A stretch of DNA of 64,000 nt from Parazoarcus communis (GTDB taxonomy: Bacteria; Pseudomonadota; Gammaproteobacteria; Burkholderiales; Rhodocyclaceae): contig NZ_CP022187.1 in the NCBI RefSeq assembly GCF_003111645.1, positions 310,001 to 374,000 of the forward strand, given 5' to 3'. This document shows positions 26,307 through 37,602 of the stretch, piece after piece. The stretch's first letter is position 1. Each line of letters starts with the position of its first letter. The position numbers and the translations under genes were made by a program. The notes beneath the pieces were generated by a model. That model was not told the origin of the DNA and did not search any database. It worked only from the letters and a program-made list of their open reading frames with translations.

Positions 26307-27947
26307 ATGATCAACAACCTCACACTCAGAACCCGGATTGGCTTGCTCATCCTCGCAGCCTTTCTAGGCATTACGCTCACCGACGCAATCGCTGCGTTTC
26401 AGGTCAAGCGTGAGCTCATGGAAGGGCACAAGCTGCAGATCAGCGCGACGATCCAGTCGGCGGTCCAGCTCGTTGCCGGGTTCCACGATCAGGTCGCAAA
26501 GGGGGAACTCCCGGAGGATGAGGGCAAGCGCCTGGCGCTACAGGTGCTGAGCACGATGCGCTACGGCGGTGAGGACGGAAAGACCGAGTACCTCTACGTT
26601 TGGTCGACCGGGGGGGCGTCTGTCATGCACCCGTTCCGTCCGGAGTGGCGCGGCAAGAACATGACCGAGGAGATCCGCGACGGGCAGGGGCGCTACACGA
26701 TCAAGGACATTCTGGCCGTTGCCAAATCGAGTGGTGGCGGCTTCGTTGATACCTCGTTTCCCCGCCCGGGGCAGAAGGAGGCGGTCGACAAGCTGCAGTA
26801 CGTGATGGTCTTCCAGCCTTGGGACTGGATCATCGGCACCGGCGTCTACGTCGACAGCGTGGAGGCTGAGTTCAACAACCGCATGATGCGCGATCTCGGC
26901 ATCGCGGCCCTGATCATGGCTTTCATCGTCAGTTTCGGGTTCCTGGTTGCGCGTTCGATTCTGCGCCAGATTGGCGGCGAACCGGCAGAGGCCGTGCGCT
27001 TGATGTCACGTGCGGCAGGGGGGGATCTGACTGTCGAGGTCGGGGCTGCGCCCGAGGGCAGCATGCTGGCGGCACTGTCGGGGATGTTGCGCGCGTTTCG
27101 CGAAATGATCGGCCAGATCTCGGGCGAAGCGAGCCGGCTTGCGAGCACGGCCGAAGGCATCACGCATGCCTCTGACCAGGTCGCGATTGCGGCACACAGG
27201 CAGGCCGACTCGACCTCGTCGATGGCTGCGGCAATCGAGCAGATGACGGTTTCGATCAACCACATCTCCGACAACGCCAAGGACAACGAACGCGACTCGA
27301 ACGCCGCGTCCGAGATGGCTGAAAGTGGCGAAAAAAAGGTGGCGAACGCCACCAGCGAGATGCATCACATCAGGGCGTCGGTTTCGGCCGCGGCAGATCA
27401 GTTGCGTTCGCTCGAGAGCCAGACCAACCAGATTTCGTCGATTGCGAACGTGATCAAGGAGATCGCCGCGCAGACCAACCTGCTTGCCCTGAACGCGGCG
27501 ATCGAGGCTGCACGGGCAGGCGAGCAGGGTCGCGGGTTTGCGGTGGTGGCCGACGAGGTGCGCAAGCTGGCCGAGCGTACGTCGAGTGCAACCGAGGAGA
27601 TCGGTGGCATGATCGGCGCGATTCAGGCCGATACCAGTCGGGCAGTGGGAACGATGGAGCAGGTGCTGCCGCAGGTCGAGCACGGCGTGGGCCTTGCGCA
27701 GGACGCAGGGCAGTCGCTGCGTGACATCCGGCATGGCGCGGACAACATGGTCAACCGCTTGCGCGATGTCGCCACAGCAACGCAGGAGCAGAGCGCCGCG
27801 AGCGATGCGATCGCGCAGCAGGTCGAGGCCATCGCCCAGATGGTCGAGGAGACCAGCGTATCGATGCAGAACACCTCGGAGTCGGCTCATACGCTGGAAC
27901 GTGTTGCCAAGGATCTGAGCGCCATGGTTTCGCGCTTCAAGCACTGA
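26307..27947 (+). CDS. Methyl-accepting chemotaxis protein with a Cache_2 sensor
   Basis: A 546-residue receptor. The first membrane helix ([19 protein letters not shown]) and second helix ([19 protein letters not shown], near 200) bracket a periplasmic single-Cache domain with [26 protein letters not shown] and [22 protein letters not shown]-like segment follows, then the signalling hairpin with the conserved tip [22 protein letters not shown]. Such Cache_2 domains often bind small organic acids, but the ligand is not readable. No CheB/CheR-binding pentapeptide is seen at the C-terminus (RFKH). It lies 65 bp after the HDOD gene and may share its transcript. Confidence 0.92.
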   Translation: MINNLTLRTRIGLLILAAFLGITLTDAIAAFQVKRELMEGHKLQISATIQSAVQLVAGFHDQVAKGELPEDEGKRLALQVLSTMRYGGEDGKTEYLYVWSTGGASVMHPFRPEWRGKNMTEEIRDGQGRYTIKDILAVAKSSGGGFVDTSFPRPGQKEAVDKLQYVMVFQPWDWIIGTGVYVDSVEAEFNNRMMRDLGIAALIMAFIVSFGFLVARSILRQIGGEPAEAVRLMSRAAGGDLTVEVGAAPEGSMLAALSGMLRAFREMIGQISGEASRLASTAEGITHASDQVAIAAHRQADSTSSMAAAIEQMTVSINHISDNAKDNERDSNAASEMAESGEKKVANATSEMHHIRASVSAAADQLRSLESQTNQISSIANVIKEIAAQTNLLALNAAIEAARAGEQGRGFAVVADEVRKLAERTSSATEEIGGMIGAIQADTSRAVGTMEQVLPQVEHGVGLAQDAGQSLRDIRHGADNMVNRLRDVATATQEQSAASDAIAQQVEAIAQMVEETSVSMQNTSESAHTLERVAKDLSAMVSRFKH

Positions 27948-28003
27948 GGCTGCCATTGCAGCGCGGGAAGTGTCCCGCGGCTCGACCTGTCCCGTCGCAC
28001 GCC

Positions 28004-28579
28004 TCAGCCTTGGGCTGCGGTTGCGGAAGGCTGCGCTTCGAAATGAAGTGCGATGTCGCAGGTTCGCCCACCGCCAAACCAGCGGGCGACTGCGCGGGCG
28101 CCGCCTGCGAAACGGTAGGAATACTCGTCTGAAACGGGTTTCTGCATGTGGACGGCAGACTCGAAGGGGCCGAGACGTTCGCGCAGCGACGCTGCAAAGT
28201 CGCCTCCCAGTGCCTCGCAGGCGGCTGCACTCCCTGCCTTGGGCAGAGGCCCAAGCGGCACGGCGACAATCTCCTCGATGCGACCATCGGTGCCGGCCAT
28301 GGACATCACGCTCAACGCGCGATGACCGACTGTCAGCTGCACGGTGACCTGGTCGCGGGCATCGCAGCCCGGTCCGACATGGGCGGCGGCAGGGTCGAAG
28401 CGGAGCGCGTCGGCGGCTGCGTCGCGAAGCGGACGCTTCAGCAGGAAGGGGCTAACGCCTTGCGCCTGAAAATCCGGTGCTCGCCCCTCCATTTTTGCCA
28501 CCGACATGCCGCTACCCGTCATCAGCAGGCAGGAAGCTGTCACGCAAGCGGCCGGCAGCAGCACATGCCGGCGCATCAT
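28004..28579 (-). CDS. Exported protein of unknown function after sodC
   Basis: A 191-residue protein not recognised. It begins MMRRHVLLPAACVTASCLLMTGSG, a plausible signal peptide; the Cys near residue 16 could make it a lipoprotein. Three further cysteines (GPGCDAR, AAACEAL, RTCDIAL) may form disulfides, and a Gly/Ala-rich C-terminus follows. Two adjacent ATG codons lie five bases after the sodC stop, so it is in the sodC operon. A role in periplasmic oxidative-stress defence is inferred only from that position. Confidence 0.65.
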   Translation of the reverse strand: MMRRHVLLPAACVTASCLLMTGSGMSVAKMEGRAPDFQAQGVSPFLLKRPLRDAAADALRFDPAAAHVGPGCDARDQVTVQLTVGHRALSVMSMAGTDGRIEEIVAVPLGPLPKAGSAAACEALGGDFAASLRERLGPFESAVHMQKPVSDEYSYRFAGGARAVARWFGGGRTCDIALHFEAQPSATAAQG

Positions 28580-28583
28580 CCTG

Positions 28584-29114
28584 CTATTCGGCCTTGACCA
28601 CGCCGCAGGCGATGCGCGCGCCAGCACCCCCGATCGGCTGGGTCACGTGGTCGTCCCTGTTCTCGTGGATGACAATCGCTGCGCCGTCGGCGTCGAGCAG
28701 GGCCGGCCTGTCGCCTGCGCCGCGCAGGCTGGCAAGCGAGGTGAACATTTCGGCCTCGACCGAGCCGTCCGCGTGCACGAAAATGACCGGGAGGTCGCCT
28801 GAGTCCGGTCCCTCGGGGTTCATCAGACCGTGTTTCTTGCCGGTCGGGTTGAGGTGCCCCTTTGAAGCGACAAAGCCCTTGTCCGGGTCTTCGCAGGTGC
28901 CAACGCTGTGGATGTGAATACCCTTCGCGCCCGGCGCAAGACCCTTCGCAGACACCTGGATAAGGATTCCGGTGGGCGCTTCGGTCAGGGTGATGCTTCC
29001 GGTCGTCTTGCCGCTGCGGTCGATCAACTCGGCACTGGCGCGGTCGGCAGCACCTGCTGCGCTGACGGCGCCGGCCAGGAGCAGGGCAAGAATCAGTTGT
29101 GATGGCCTATGCAT
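28584..29114 (-). CDS. sodC: Periplasmic Cu/Zn superoxide dismutase
   Basis: A 176-residue exported enzyme that converts superoxide to hydrogen peroxide and oxygen. A signal peptide (residues 1–22, LILALLLAGAVSAAGA) starts at ATG 29114, after a GGGGAC-type ribosome site; the longer frame to 29234 has no signal sequence at its start. The copper ligands are in GIHIHSVGTCED, the bridging and zinc histidines in KGHLNPTGKKHGLMNPEG (in parts), and the last His in IHENRDDHVTQPIGGAGARIACG. The two cysteines form the conserved disulfide. It precedes a small exported protein on the same strand. Confidence 0.94.
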   Translation of the reverse strand: MHRPSQLILALLLAGAVSAAGAADRASAELIDRSGKTTGSITLTEAPTGILIQVSAKGLAPGAKGIHIHSVGTCEDPDKGFVASKGHLNPTGKKHGLMNPEGPDSGDLPVIFVHADGSVEAEMFTSLASLRGAGDRPALLDADGAAIVIHENRDDHVTQPIGGAGARIACGVVKAE

Positions 29115-29269
29115 GGTGGTTAGTCCCCTGTCTGAGTTGGCGCGTGATTTCAGCATAGGTGATGCTGCGCACTTCGCCCGCATTTCTTCCCTTGTCGCCG
29201 GGCGGATGGGGATTCTCCGTGAGGGCTTGCTCACTTGCCCGTTGATCGGCTACAAGAATCGAAACGGAC

Positions 29270-30184
29270 ATGAGGCTGGCTGCGATGATGGGGTGGATGC
29301 GTTACTGGTGGGGCGTGGTGAAGGCGACGGTGCGGATCTGGCTTGATGCGCAGGTGTTCATTCATGCGGCGGCGCTTGCCTTCTTCACGGTCTTTTCGGT
29401 AGCGCCGGTGGTGATCGTTGCGGTCAGCATCGTCGGGCTGGTGCTGGGCGAGAGCGCTGCGCAAGGACAGATCGCCCAGCAGCTCGAAGCGGCCATCGGG
29501 GCGGAAGCCGCCGCCGCGGTTCAGACCGCGGTGGAGGGCAGCCGGGTGGAGCGCAGCGGCATCCTGCCCACGCTGGCAGGCATTGGTGCCATGCTGTTTG
29601 GCGCAACGACGGTGTTCGCGCAGATGCAGAACTCACTCAATGCGATCTGGGGTGTTGCGCCGCGCCCGTCACGCAGCAGTTTGCGGGTATTCATCAAGGG
29701 GAGGCTGTTGTCGCTGACGGTGGTGCTCGGGATCGGATTCGTGCTGCTGGTGTCGTTGCTGCTCAGCGTCATCGTGCGTGCGGTGGTTGTGTTTGCCCAG
29801 GACTGGCTGCCAATCCCCCCCCCGTTGTTGCTCGGTGTCGATGGCGTAGTGTCCCTGGTGGTCGTCACGCTGTTGTTTGCGACGATTTTTCGCGTCTTGC
29901 CCGACGTGGTGCTGGCATGGCGGGATGTCTGGCTGGGCGCGGTGGTCACGGCGCTGCTGTTCGGCTTCGGACGGATGCTGATCGCGCTCTATCTGTCGAC
30001 GACTGCCACAGCCTCTACCTATGGCGCTGCGGGCTCACTGGTTTTGCTGCTGATGTGGGTCAACTACTCGTCCCTGATCCTGCTTCTGGGCGCTGCTTTC
30101 ACGAGGGCAAACCTGCAGGCACGAGGGTTTCCGGTGCGGCCCCGCATGACCGCTGTGTGCGTGGAACGTGCGGTCGTCGAGTAG
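29270..30184 (+). CDS. YihY/BrkB-family inner-membrane protein
   Basis: A 304-residue protein with about six membrane helices. The family signature is at the N-terminus (AAALAFFTVFSVAPVVIVAVSI), then NSLNAIWGVAPRP and the C-terminal YGAAGSLVLLLMWVNYSSLILLLGAAF. The old label ribonuclease BN for this family is wrong; the biological role of YihY/BrkB proteins is unsettled. It is divergent from sodC with a 155-bp gap. Confidence 0.85.
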   Translation: MRLAAMMGWMRYWWGVVKATVRIWLDAQVFIHAAALAFFTVFSVAPVVIVAVSIVGLVLGESAAQGQIAQQLEAAIGAEAAAAVQTAVEGSRVERSGILPTLAGIGAMLFGATTVFAQMQNSLNAIWGVAPRPSRSSLRVFIKGRLLSLTVVLGIGFVLLVSLLLSVIVRAVVVFAQDWLPIPPPLLLGVDGVVSLVVVTLLFATIFRVLPDVVLAWRDVWLGAVVTALLFGFGRMLIALYLSTTATASTYGAAGSLVLLLMWVNYSSLILLLGAAFTRANLQARGFPVRPRMTAVCVERAVVE

Positions 30185-30252
30185 AGGGAGCGAGCCGCAG
30201 GGGGCGCGCTGGCCGCATTGGCGAAGCCGATATACCATGCGAGCAGGATGGG

Positions 30253-30267
30253 GCAAATAATATTTGC
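30253..30267. promoter_or_regulatory. Perfect 15-bp palindrome upstream of proV
   Basis: GCAAATAATATTTGC is a perfect palindrome around one central A, inside the only strongly AT-rich stretch of the 296-bp gap before proV. It overlaps a TTGCAC that could serve as a -35. It looks like a dimeric regulator site for the betaine/proline uptake operon; the regulator is unknown. The remaining leader (to 30480) has a repeated ACCGGTTRCCC-type sequence and no gene. Confidence 0.45.
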
Positions 30268-30480
30268 ACAAAAATTTGTGTTACAATTACAGCTTCAAAA
30301 CTATTTATGCTGGCCTTCCAGGTACATATGACAAACCATGTGTGCCTGCCTGCGACCCGGCGTTACCGGTTGCCCTGAAGCCCCTCATATCGGACTTCCT
30401 CTCTGGCTTCAAGCAGAGGTAGAGCGCCACCGGTTACCCCCTGTATCCAAGTACCGTGTCGTGGCGCCAGCGCCCATTCG

Positions 30481-31689
30481 ATGCAGGCAAAACTCGTTGT
30501 CAAGAATTTATACAAGGTTTTCGGGGAAAATCCCCGCGATGCCATGAAGCTGGTGGAGGAGGGGCTCGACAAAGCCGAGATCTTCTCCCGTACCGGTCAG
30601 ACGCTCGGCGTCAACGATGCTTCGTTTGAAGTCTATGAGGGCGAGATTTTCGTCGTCATGGGCCTTTCCGGTTCCGGCAAGTCTACGCTTGTCCGTTTGT
30701 TGAACCGTTTGATCGAACCCACGGCTGGCCAGGTGGTGGTCGATGGGCAGGACATCGCCAAGATGTCCGATGTCGAATTGCGCGAATTCCGGCGCAAGCA
30801 CATGAGCATGGTGTTTCAGTCCTTTGCGCTGATGCCCCATCTCTCGGTGCTCGACAACACTGCATTTGGCCTGATGCTGGCCGGCGAACCCGAGGTCAAG
30901 CGCAACGAACGCGCCATGGTCGCGCTGGAGCAGGTCGGTCTGGCGCAGTGGGCCGCAAGCTATCCCGACGAACTGTCGGGCGGCATGCAGCAGCGTGTGG
31001 GTCTGGCGCGCGCGCTGACCAACGATCCTTCGGTACTGCTGATGGACGAGGCCTTCTCGGCACTCGACCCGCTGATCCGTGCCGAAATGCAGGACGAACT
31101 GGTCAAGCTGCAGGCGGGTCAGAAGCGCACCATCATATTCATCTCGCACGACCTTGATGAAGCCATCCGTATCGGCGACCGCATTGCGATCATGGAAGGC
31201 GGGAACGTGGTGCAGGTGGGCACGGCAGAAGAGATCCTGCGCAATCCGGCCAACGATTACGTGAAGTCCTTCTTCCGCGGCGTCGACGCAACCTCGATCC
31301 TGTCGGCCGCAGACATCGCGCGCCGCACCCAGATCAACATCATCGACCATGCCGGCATGGGTGTGCGCAGCGCGCTGGAGCGACTGCGCACCCACGATCG
31401 CGAATTCGGCTACGTGGTGAGCCACGATCAGCGCCTGATGGGTGTGGTGTCGATCGATTCACTGAAGAAGGCTGCGCGCGAGAGCGAGAACCCGAAGCTG
31501 CGCGACGCGTTCCTGTCCGATGTGCAGGTTGTCGCACAGGATCAGTCGATTGCCGAACTCTATGAGCCGCTGACCAAGTACCCCTACGGTCTGCCTGTGG
31601 TGGACGAGAAGGGGCGCTATCGCGGTTCGATCACCCGCAACATGATGCTTGAGTTCCTGCATCAGCAAACCTCGGAGGCGACTCAATGA
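30481..31689 (+). CDS. proV: Glycine betaine/proline ABC transporter, ATPase
   Basis: A 402-residue ATPase of the osmoprotectant uptake system. It has Walker [10 protein letters not shown], the Q-loop, signature [16 protein letters not shown] and Walker [14 protein letters not shown], followed by [18 protein letters not shown]. The C-terminal 120 residues form a tandem CBS module, which senses ionic strength in related OpuA transporters. The N-terminal extension [17 protein letters not shown] is typical of ProV. It overlaps proW by four bases. Confidence 0.96.
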   Translation: MQAKLVVKNLYKVFGENPRDAMKLVEEGLDKAEIFSRTGQTLGVNDASFEVYEGEIFVVMGLSGSGKSTLVRLLNRLIEPTAGQVVVDGQDIAKMSDVELREFRRKHMSMVFQSFALMPHLSVLDNTAFGLMLAGEPEVKRNERAMVALEQVGLAQWAASYPDELSGGMQQRVGLARALTNDPSVLLMDEAFSALDPLIRAEMQDELVKLQAGQKRTIIFISHDLDEAIRIGDRIAIMEGGNVVQVGTAEEILRNPANDYVKSFFRGVDATSILSAADIARRTQINIIDHAGMGVRSALERLRTHDREFGYVVSHDQRLMGVVSIDSLKKAARESENPKLRDAFLSDVQVVAQDQSIAELYEPLTKYPYGLPVVDEKGRYRGSITRNMMLEFLHQQTSEATQ

Positions 31690-32855
31690 GTGAGCAGAAC
31701 AGCGCCAATCCGTGGGCCGCGACAACGGAAACGCCGGCCGAAGCGCCGGCAGCAAACCCCTGGGCCGCCACGTCTGAAACCCCGGCTGCCGCACCTGCCG
31801 ACAATCCCTGGGCCGGTGCCGCACCTGCGGACGCGCCTGCTGCGCCTGCCGGCGGAGAGGCCGCGAACGACTGGCTTGCGCAGTCGGTGCCAGCCTCGGA
31901 TGTACCCGACAAGCCATTTGACTGGTTGCGTCCCTTCGACAATGCGGTCATTCCTCTCGACGACTGGGTCGACTCCGGTCTGACCTGGGTGGTCGATCAC
32001 TTCCGTCCTGCGTTTCAGGCGATCCGGGTGCCGATCGACGCCACGCTGACCGGCATCGAGCATGGCCTGCTCGCCGTGCCCCCGCTGCTGATGATTGCCT
32101 TGATCGGTCTCATCGCCTGGCAGGCCAGCGGACGGCGGCTGGCGATCGGTTCGGTCCTGTCGCTGCTGATGATCGGCTTCATCGGTGCCTGGAGCGAAGC
32201 CATGGTGACGCTGTCGCTGGTGCTGACCTCGGTTGCGTTCTGCATGGTCATTGGCTTGCCGTTGGGCATCGCCATGGCGCGCAGCGATCGTTTGGAGTCG
32301 GTTGCAAGACCACTGCTGGATGCGATGCAGACCACCCCCGCGTTCGTGTACCTGGTTCCGGTAGTGATGCTGTTCGGTATCGGCAACGTGCCCGGCGTGG
32401 TGGTGACCATCGTGTTTGCGCTGCCGCCGCTGATCCGTCTCACCAACCTCGGCATCAGGCAGGTACGTGCCGACCTGATCGAAGCCTCGCGCGCATTTGG
32501 TGCATCGCCGTGGCAACTGCTGACAAAAGTGCAACTGCCGCTGGCCATGCCCACCATCATGGCCGGTATCAACCAGACCCTGATGCTCGCGCTGTCGATG
32601 GTGGTGATCGCCTCGATGATCGCAGTGGGTGGTCTGGGGCAGATGGTGCTGCGCGGCATTGGCCGCCTCGATATGGGACTGGCGACAGTTGGCGGTCTCG
32701 GCATCGTGATTCTGGCCATCATGCTTGATCGCATCACGCAGGCAATGGCAAGTCCGGGTCGCAAAACCGGGCGCTGGTATCAATCAGGTCCGCTCGGTCT
32801 GTTCTTTGCGCCCCGGCGCACCAACAGCACCGGCAATGCGGCGAAGAGTGCGTAA
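31686..32855 (+). CDS. proW: Glycine betaine/proline ABC transporter, permease, with NPWA repeats
   Basis: A 389-residue permease. The membrane part (about residues 130–360) has the ABC permease loop [29 protein letters not shown] (in parts) and is very close to ProW. The first 60 residues are unusual: three NPWA repeats spaced by Thr/Glu/Pro/Ala stretches ([20 protein letters not shown] and so on), a flexible cytoplasmic tail. The protein is about 35 residues longer than E. coli ProW, and the extension accounts for the difference. It sits between proV and proX in the standard order. Confidence 0.95.
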   Translation: MSEQNSANPWAATTETPAEAPAANPWAATSETPAAAPADNPWAGAAPADAPAAPAGGEAANDWLAQSVPASDVPDKPFDWLRPFDNAVIPLDDWVDSGLTWVVDHFRPAFQAIRVPIDATLTGIEHGLLAVPPLLMIALIGLIAWQASGRRLAIGSVLSLLMIGFIGAWSEAMVTLSLVLTSVAFCMVIGLPLGIAMARSDRLESVARPLLDAMQTTPAFVYLVPVVMLFGIGNVPGVVVTIVFALPPLIRLTNLGIRQVRADLIEASRAFGASPWQLLTKVQLPLAMPTIMAGINQTLMLALSMVVIASMIAVGGLGQMVLRGIGRLDMGLATVGGLGIVILAIMLDRITQAMASPGRKTGRWYQSGPLGLFFAPRRTNSTGNAAKSA

Positions 32856-32900
32856 TTTCGCGTCTCAATTCGTCACTGACCATTCACAAAGGAGTTACAT

Positions 32901-33917
32901 ATGCAAAAGAGAAATTTCCTGAAGCAGATTCTGGGCGGTGCAGCCCTCGTTCTCGCCACTGCCGTTCCGGTCCACGCCATTGCTGCGGAGATGCCGGGCA
33001 AGGGCGTCAAGGTCCAGCCGATCAAGAGCTCGATCGCCGAGGAAACCTTCCAGACCGAACTGGTAATGCGTGCGCTGACCGATCTTGGCTATGAAGTCGA
33101 GCCGATCAAGGAGATCGAATACGCAGCCGGTCATATCGCACTCGGCAATGGCGACGCGACCTTCATGGCCGACCACTGGAACCCGCTCCACGTCGATTTC
33201 TACGAGAAGGCCGGTGGCGACGCCAAGCTGTATCGTGAAGGCGTGTATTCCGGTGGTGCGCTGCAGGGCTACCTGATCGACAAGGCCACTGCTGACAAGT
33301 ACAACATCACCAGCATCGACCAGCTCAAGGATCCGAAGATCGCGAAGCTGTTCGATACCGACGGTGACGGAAAGGCTGACCTGGCCGGTTGCAACCCGGG
33401 CTGGGGCTGCGAAAAGGTGATCGAGCATCACCTCGATGCTTACGGTCTGCGTGATCGCATCACCCACAAGCAGGGCTCCTACGCAGCCATCATCGCTGAC
33501 ACCATCGCCCGTCAGAATCAGGGTGAGTCCGTTCTGTACTACACCTGGACGCCGTACTGGGTGAGCGGGGTGCTGGTTCCGGGCAAGGACGTGACCTGGC
33601 TCAAGGTTCCGTTCTCCGCACTGCCGGGTGAGCGCAAGAACGTTGATACCGCGCTGCCTGATGGTTCGAACTACGGCTTCCAGGCCAACAACCAGCACAT
33701 CGTGGCCAACCGCGCCTTTACTGATGCCAACCCGGCAGCGGCCAAGCTGTTTGCCATCATGAAGCTGTCGAACAACGACATCAGCGCTCAGAACAAGCGC
33801 ATGCGCGACGGTGAGAACAAGGCGGCCGACATCACGCGTCACGTCGACGCCTGGGTGAAAGGCCATGCCGACACCTACAAGAGCTGGCTTGATCAGGCTC
33901 GCGCCGCTGCCAAGTAA
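32901..33917 (+). CDS. proX: Glycine betaine/proline periplasmic binding protein
   Basis: A 338-residue binding protein with a signal peptide (residues 1–29, cleaved after AIAA). The mature protein carries [20 protein letters not shown] (start of the ligand domain), [15 protein letters not shown] with one of the aromatic cage residues, and the disulfide loop CNPGWGC, a hallmark of ProX. An AAGGAG ribosome site lies seven bases before the ATG. A strong terminator follows the stop, closing the proVWX operon. Confidence 0.96.
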   Translation: MQKRNFLKQILGGAALVLATAVPVHAIAAEMPGKGVKVQPIKSSIAEETFQTELVMRALTDLGYEVEPIKEIEYAAGHIALGNGDATFMADHWNPLHVDFYEKAGGDAKLYREGVYSGGALQGYLIDKATADKYNITSIDQLKDPKIAKLFDTDGDGKADLAGCNPGWGCEKVIEHHLDAYGLRDRITHKQGSYAAIIADTIARQNQGESVLYYTWTPYWVSGVLVPGKDVTWLKVPFSALPGERKNVDTALPDGSNYGFQANNQHIVANRAFTDANPAAAKLFAIMKLSNNDISAQNKRMRDGENKAADITRHVDAWVKGHADTYKSWLDQARAAAK

Positions 33918-33935
33918 GCGGCAAACGGCAAAATG

Positions 33936-33964
33936 AAAAAGGCGACCCGCGGGTCGCCTTTTTT
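33936..33964. terminator. Strong bidirectional terminator between proX and cysK
   Basis: GGCGACCC and GGGTCGCC form a perfect eight-base stem around GC, flanked by five A on the left and six T on the right. It serves proX on the top strand and cysK on the bottom strand. Confidence 0.9.
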
Positions 33965-33980
33965 GTCGCTGCTGCCCTGA

Positions 33981-34958
<978 letters not shown>

Positions 34959-35228
34959 TCTCGTGACTCCAGTTCTTCAGTGTTGATTTTTGGTCGTCGT
35001 GCATGCCCGCGCGCTCAGCCAGCGTCCGGGGTACAGCGCAGCTGCCTGCGGGACGCCATTGCGGGCAATCGCACATAGGTTAGCGAATCCAGCGGGTATA
35101 TCGAAGCAAGAAAATCGAATAACGATCGGAGTTGCTGCGCTGAACTTACCTGGGAGCGAGATACTCCGAATACAGAAGCACATCAAGGTTTTCCGTTTCC
35201 GGTACGCGCAAGATCGGGAGGTGGCTGA

Positions 35229-36758
35229 ATGATGCGAAGGTGGTTCTCGAGGGTTTTTCAGGCGGGGCTGTTGCTGTTGGCAGCACTCGTTCTTCCTGCC
35301 GGCAGCGCTGCTCAAAGCGCTGCGCCCGGTGGTGAGGTGCTGGTGCTCAGGATCGACGGCGTGATCGGGCCGGCGACGGCCGACTATGTGCAAGCCGGGC
35401 TCGCCCGCGCGGCTGAACGCAAGTCGGGGCTGGTCGTGCTGGAGATGGATACGCCCGGTGGTCTCGATACCGCAATGCGCTCGATTATCAAGGACATTCT
35501 TGCCTCACCGGTTCCGGTTGCAGGCTTCGTGTCTCCCGAGGGCGCACGCGCAGCCAGCGCGGGGACCTACATCCTTTACGCCAGCCATATTGCTGCGATG
35601 GCGCCAGCCACCAACCTGGGGGCGGCGACGCCGGTCGCGATCGGCTTTGGCGGCGCGCGTCCGGGAAGCGGTTCTCCGGACGAAGACGGCGAGTCCGCGC
35701 GTGGAGAGAAGGCCCTTGCCGAAGCAGCGAAGTCGATTCTGTCGTCCGCGTCGGACAAGGATGCCCCCGACGAGGCAACAGGGCAGGGTAGTGCTGTGCC
35801 GGGCGACGACGAAACCAAGGCGCCGGCCGCAAAGCCTGCAGCCAAACCAGCCGCCGGCGGCGACGCGATGGCGGCCAAGTCGGTGGCGGATGCGAGCGCG
35901 TACATTCGCAGCCTGGCCCAGCTGCGTGGTCGAAACGTTGAGTTCGCCGAGCGTGCGGTGCGCGATGCAGAGAGCATGAGCGCGGCGGAAGCGCTCGAGC
36001 AGGGGGTGATCGAGTTCGTCGCGACCGATCTGTCTGACCTGCTGGCTCAGGTCGACGGTCACGAGGTGAAGTTGGGTGAGCGCACGGTCGTCCTTTCTAC
36101 CGCACAGGTCGCCATCGAGCGTGTTGCGCCCGACTGGCGCAATCGCATTCTCGGCACACTCGCCAATCCGCAGGTTGCGCTGATCCTGATGATGATCGGC
36201 ATCTACGGTCTGTTCTTCGAGTTCACGTCGCCAGGCTTCGGGGTGCCCGGTGTGGCCGGCGCAATCTCGCTGATGATCGCGCTCTACGCCTTCCAGCTGT
36301 TGCCGGTCAATTGGGCCGGCGTGCTGCTGGTGGCGATCGGTGCGGGCCTGATGCTGGCCGAGGCCTTCGTGCCGAGCTTCGGTGTGCTCGGGGTCGGGGG
36401 CATCGTCGCCTTCGTGGTGGGCGGACTGTTCCTGATGGATACCGAGGTCCCGGGCTTCGGGGTGCCGCTGGCGCTGGTGGCCGGACTGGCGCTTGCGAGC
36501 GCGGCCGTGCTGCTCGCCATCGGCAGCTTTGCGGCACGCAGTTTCAAACGGCCGGTCGTCAGCGGGCGCGAGGAGATGGCCGGTGCGCAGGGTACCGTCA
36601 TCGGCGATGCCGGAGGCGGCGAGTGGTGGGTGAGGGTGCATGGCGAGAACTGGCGCGCGCACTCGGATGTGCCACTGGTGCCGGGCGCCCGGGTCCGGGT
36701 AGACCGTCTGGACGGACTCATCGTGAACGTGTCGCCCGCCGGCACCTCACAAAACTAG
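35229..36758 (+). CDS. nfeD: NfeD-family membrane serine protease (ClpP-class + NfeD OB fold)
   Basis: A 509-residue protein. It has a signal/anchor (residues 1–30), an N-terminal ClpP/SppA-like protease domain with [15 protein letters not shown] and the catalytic Ser in [11 protein letters not shown], then a Lys-rich loop. Four or five membrane helices follow ([17 protein letters not shown] onward), and a C-terminal NfeD OB-fold domain ends the protein. Residues about 150–215 are an insertion rich in Ala/Pro/Asp/Glu that is longer than in archaeal homologues. A GGGAGGTGG site precedes the ATG. It is 10 bp upstream of the slipin gene, its conserved partner and likely substrate, as in the PH1510/PH1511 pair. 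Confidence 0.9.
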   Translation: MMRRWFSRVFQAGLLLLAALVLPAGSAAQSAAPGGEVLVLRIDGVIGPATADYVQAGLARAAERKSGLVVLEMDTPGGLDTAMRSIIKDILASPVPVAGFVSPEGARAASAGTYILYASHIAAMAPATNLGAATPVAIGFGGARPGSGSPDEDGESARGEKALAEAAKSILSSASDKDAPDEATGQGSAVPGDDETKAPAAKPAAKPAAGGDAMAAKSVADASAYIRSLAQLRGRNVEFAERAVRDAESMSAAEALEQGVIEFVATDLSDLLAQVDGHEVKLGERTVVLSTAQVAIERVAPDWRNRILGTLANPQVALILMMIGIYGLFFEFTSPGFGVPGVAGAISLMIALYAFQLLPVNWAGVLLVAIGAGLMLAEAFVPSFGVLGVGGIVAFVVGGLFLMDTEVPGFGVPLALVAGLALASAAVLLAIGSFAARSFKRPVVSGREEMAGAQGTVIGDAGGGEWWVRVHGENWRAHSDVPLVPGARVRVDRLDGLIVNVSPAGTSQN

Positions 36759-36768
36759 GGGGAACATC

Positions 36769-37551
36769 ATGATTGACCTGCAACTGGGCCTTGGCCCGCT
36801 CATCCTGCTTCTCATCTTCCTGATCGTCGCGTCGATCAAGATTCTGCGCGAGTACGAACGCGGCGTCATCTTCATGCTCGGGCGCTTCTGGAAGGTGAAA
36901 GGCCCGGGTCTGGTGATCGTGATTCCGGGCATCCAGCAGATCGTGAAGGTCGATCTGCGGGTGGTCACCATGGACGTACCCTCGCAGGACGTGATCTCGC
37001 GCGACAACGTTTCGGTGAAGGTGAATGCGATCGTGTTCTTCCGCGTGGTCGACGCCGAGAAGGCGATCATCCAGGTCGAGAATTTCCTCGTCGCTACCAG
37101 TCAGCTGGCGCAGACCACCTTGCGCGCGGTGCTGGGCAAGCATGAACTCGACGAGATGCTGGCCGAGCGCGAACGGCTCAATCTCGATGTGCAGCAGATC
37201 CTCGATGCGCAGACCGACTCCTGGGGCATCAAGGTGACGAATGTCGAGATCAAGCACATCGACCTCAACGAGAACATGGTGCGTGCCATTGCTCGGCAGG
37301 CAGAAGCCGAGCGCGAACGGCGCGCAAAGGTGATCCATGCCGAAGGCGAGCGCCAGGCAGCAGAGGCGCTGAAGGATGCGGCCGAGATGCTGTCACGCGA
37401 GCCGGCGGCAATGCAGCTGAGATACTTGCAGACGCTTACGCAGGTGGCGGGTGACAAGAGTTCGACGCTGGTGTTTCCGGTGCCGGTCGACCTGATCGGG
37501 CAGTTGTTCAATCAGAGAGAGAATCGTGCAGCGCCGGTCAAAGCCGAGTAA
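36769..37551 (+). CDS. Slipin (stomatin/SPFH-domain membrane protein)
   Basis: A 260-residue protein with one N-terminal membrane helix ([16 protein letters not shown]) and an SPFH domain with [21 protein letters not shown] (in parts), [20 protein letters not shown] and [31 protein letters not shown] (in parts). A coiled-coil tail promotes ring-like oligomers on the membrane. Slipins are paired with NfeD proteases, and the 10-bp spacing to nfeD supports one operon. It probably organises membrane microdomains or protects the envelope; the exact role is unknown. Confidence 0.92.
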   Translation: MIDLQLGLGPLILLLIFLIVASIKILREYERGVIFMLGRFWKVKGPGLVIVIPGIQQIVKVDLRVVTMDVPSQDVISRDNVSVKVNAIVFFRVVDAEKAIIQVENFLVATSQLAQTTLRAVLGKHELDEMLAERERLNLDVQQILDAQTDSWGIKVTNVEIKHIDLNENMVRAIARQAEAERERRAKVIHAEGERQAAEALKDAAEMLSREPAAMQLRYLQTLTQVAGDKSSTLVFPVPVDLIGQLFNQRENRAAPVKAE

Positions 37552-37562
37552 GGCGGGGATGC

Positions 37563-37593
37563 GCCGGCGTCTTCCGTACAAAAAGACGCCGGC
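37563..37593. terminator. Hairpin between convergent slipin and rhodanese operon
   Basis: GCCGGCGTCTT and AAGACGCCGGC form a perfect 11-base stem around a nine-base loop, 12 bp after the slipin stop and 10 bp before the stop of the convergent rhodanese gene. It has only short T or A tracts. Confidence 0.6.
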
Positions 37594-37602
37594 ACTTAAA
37601 GG

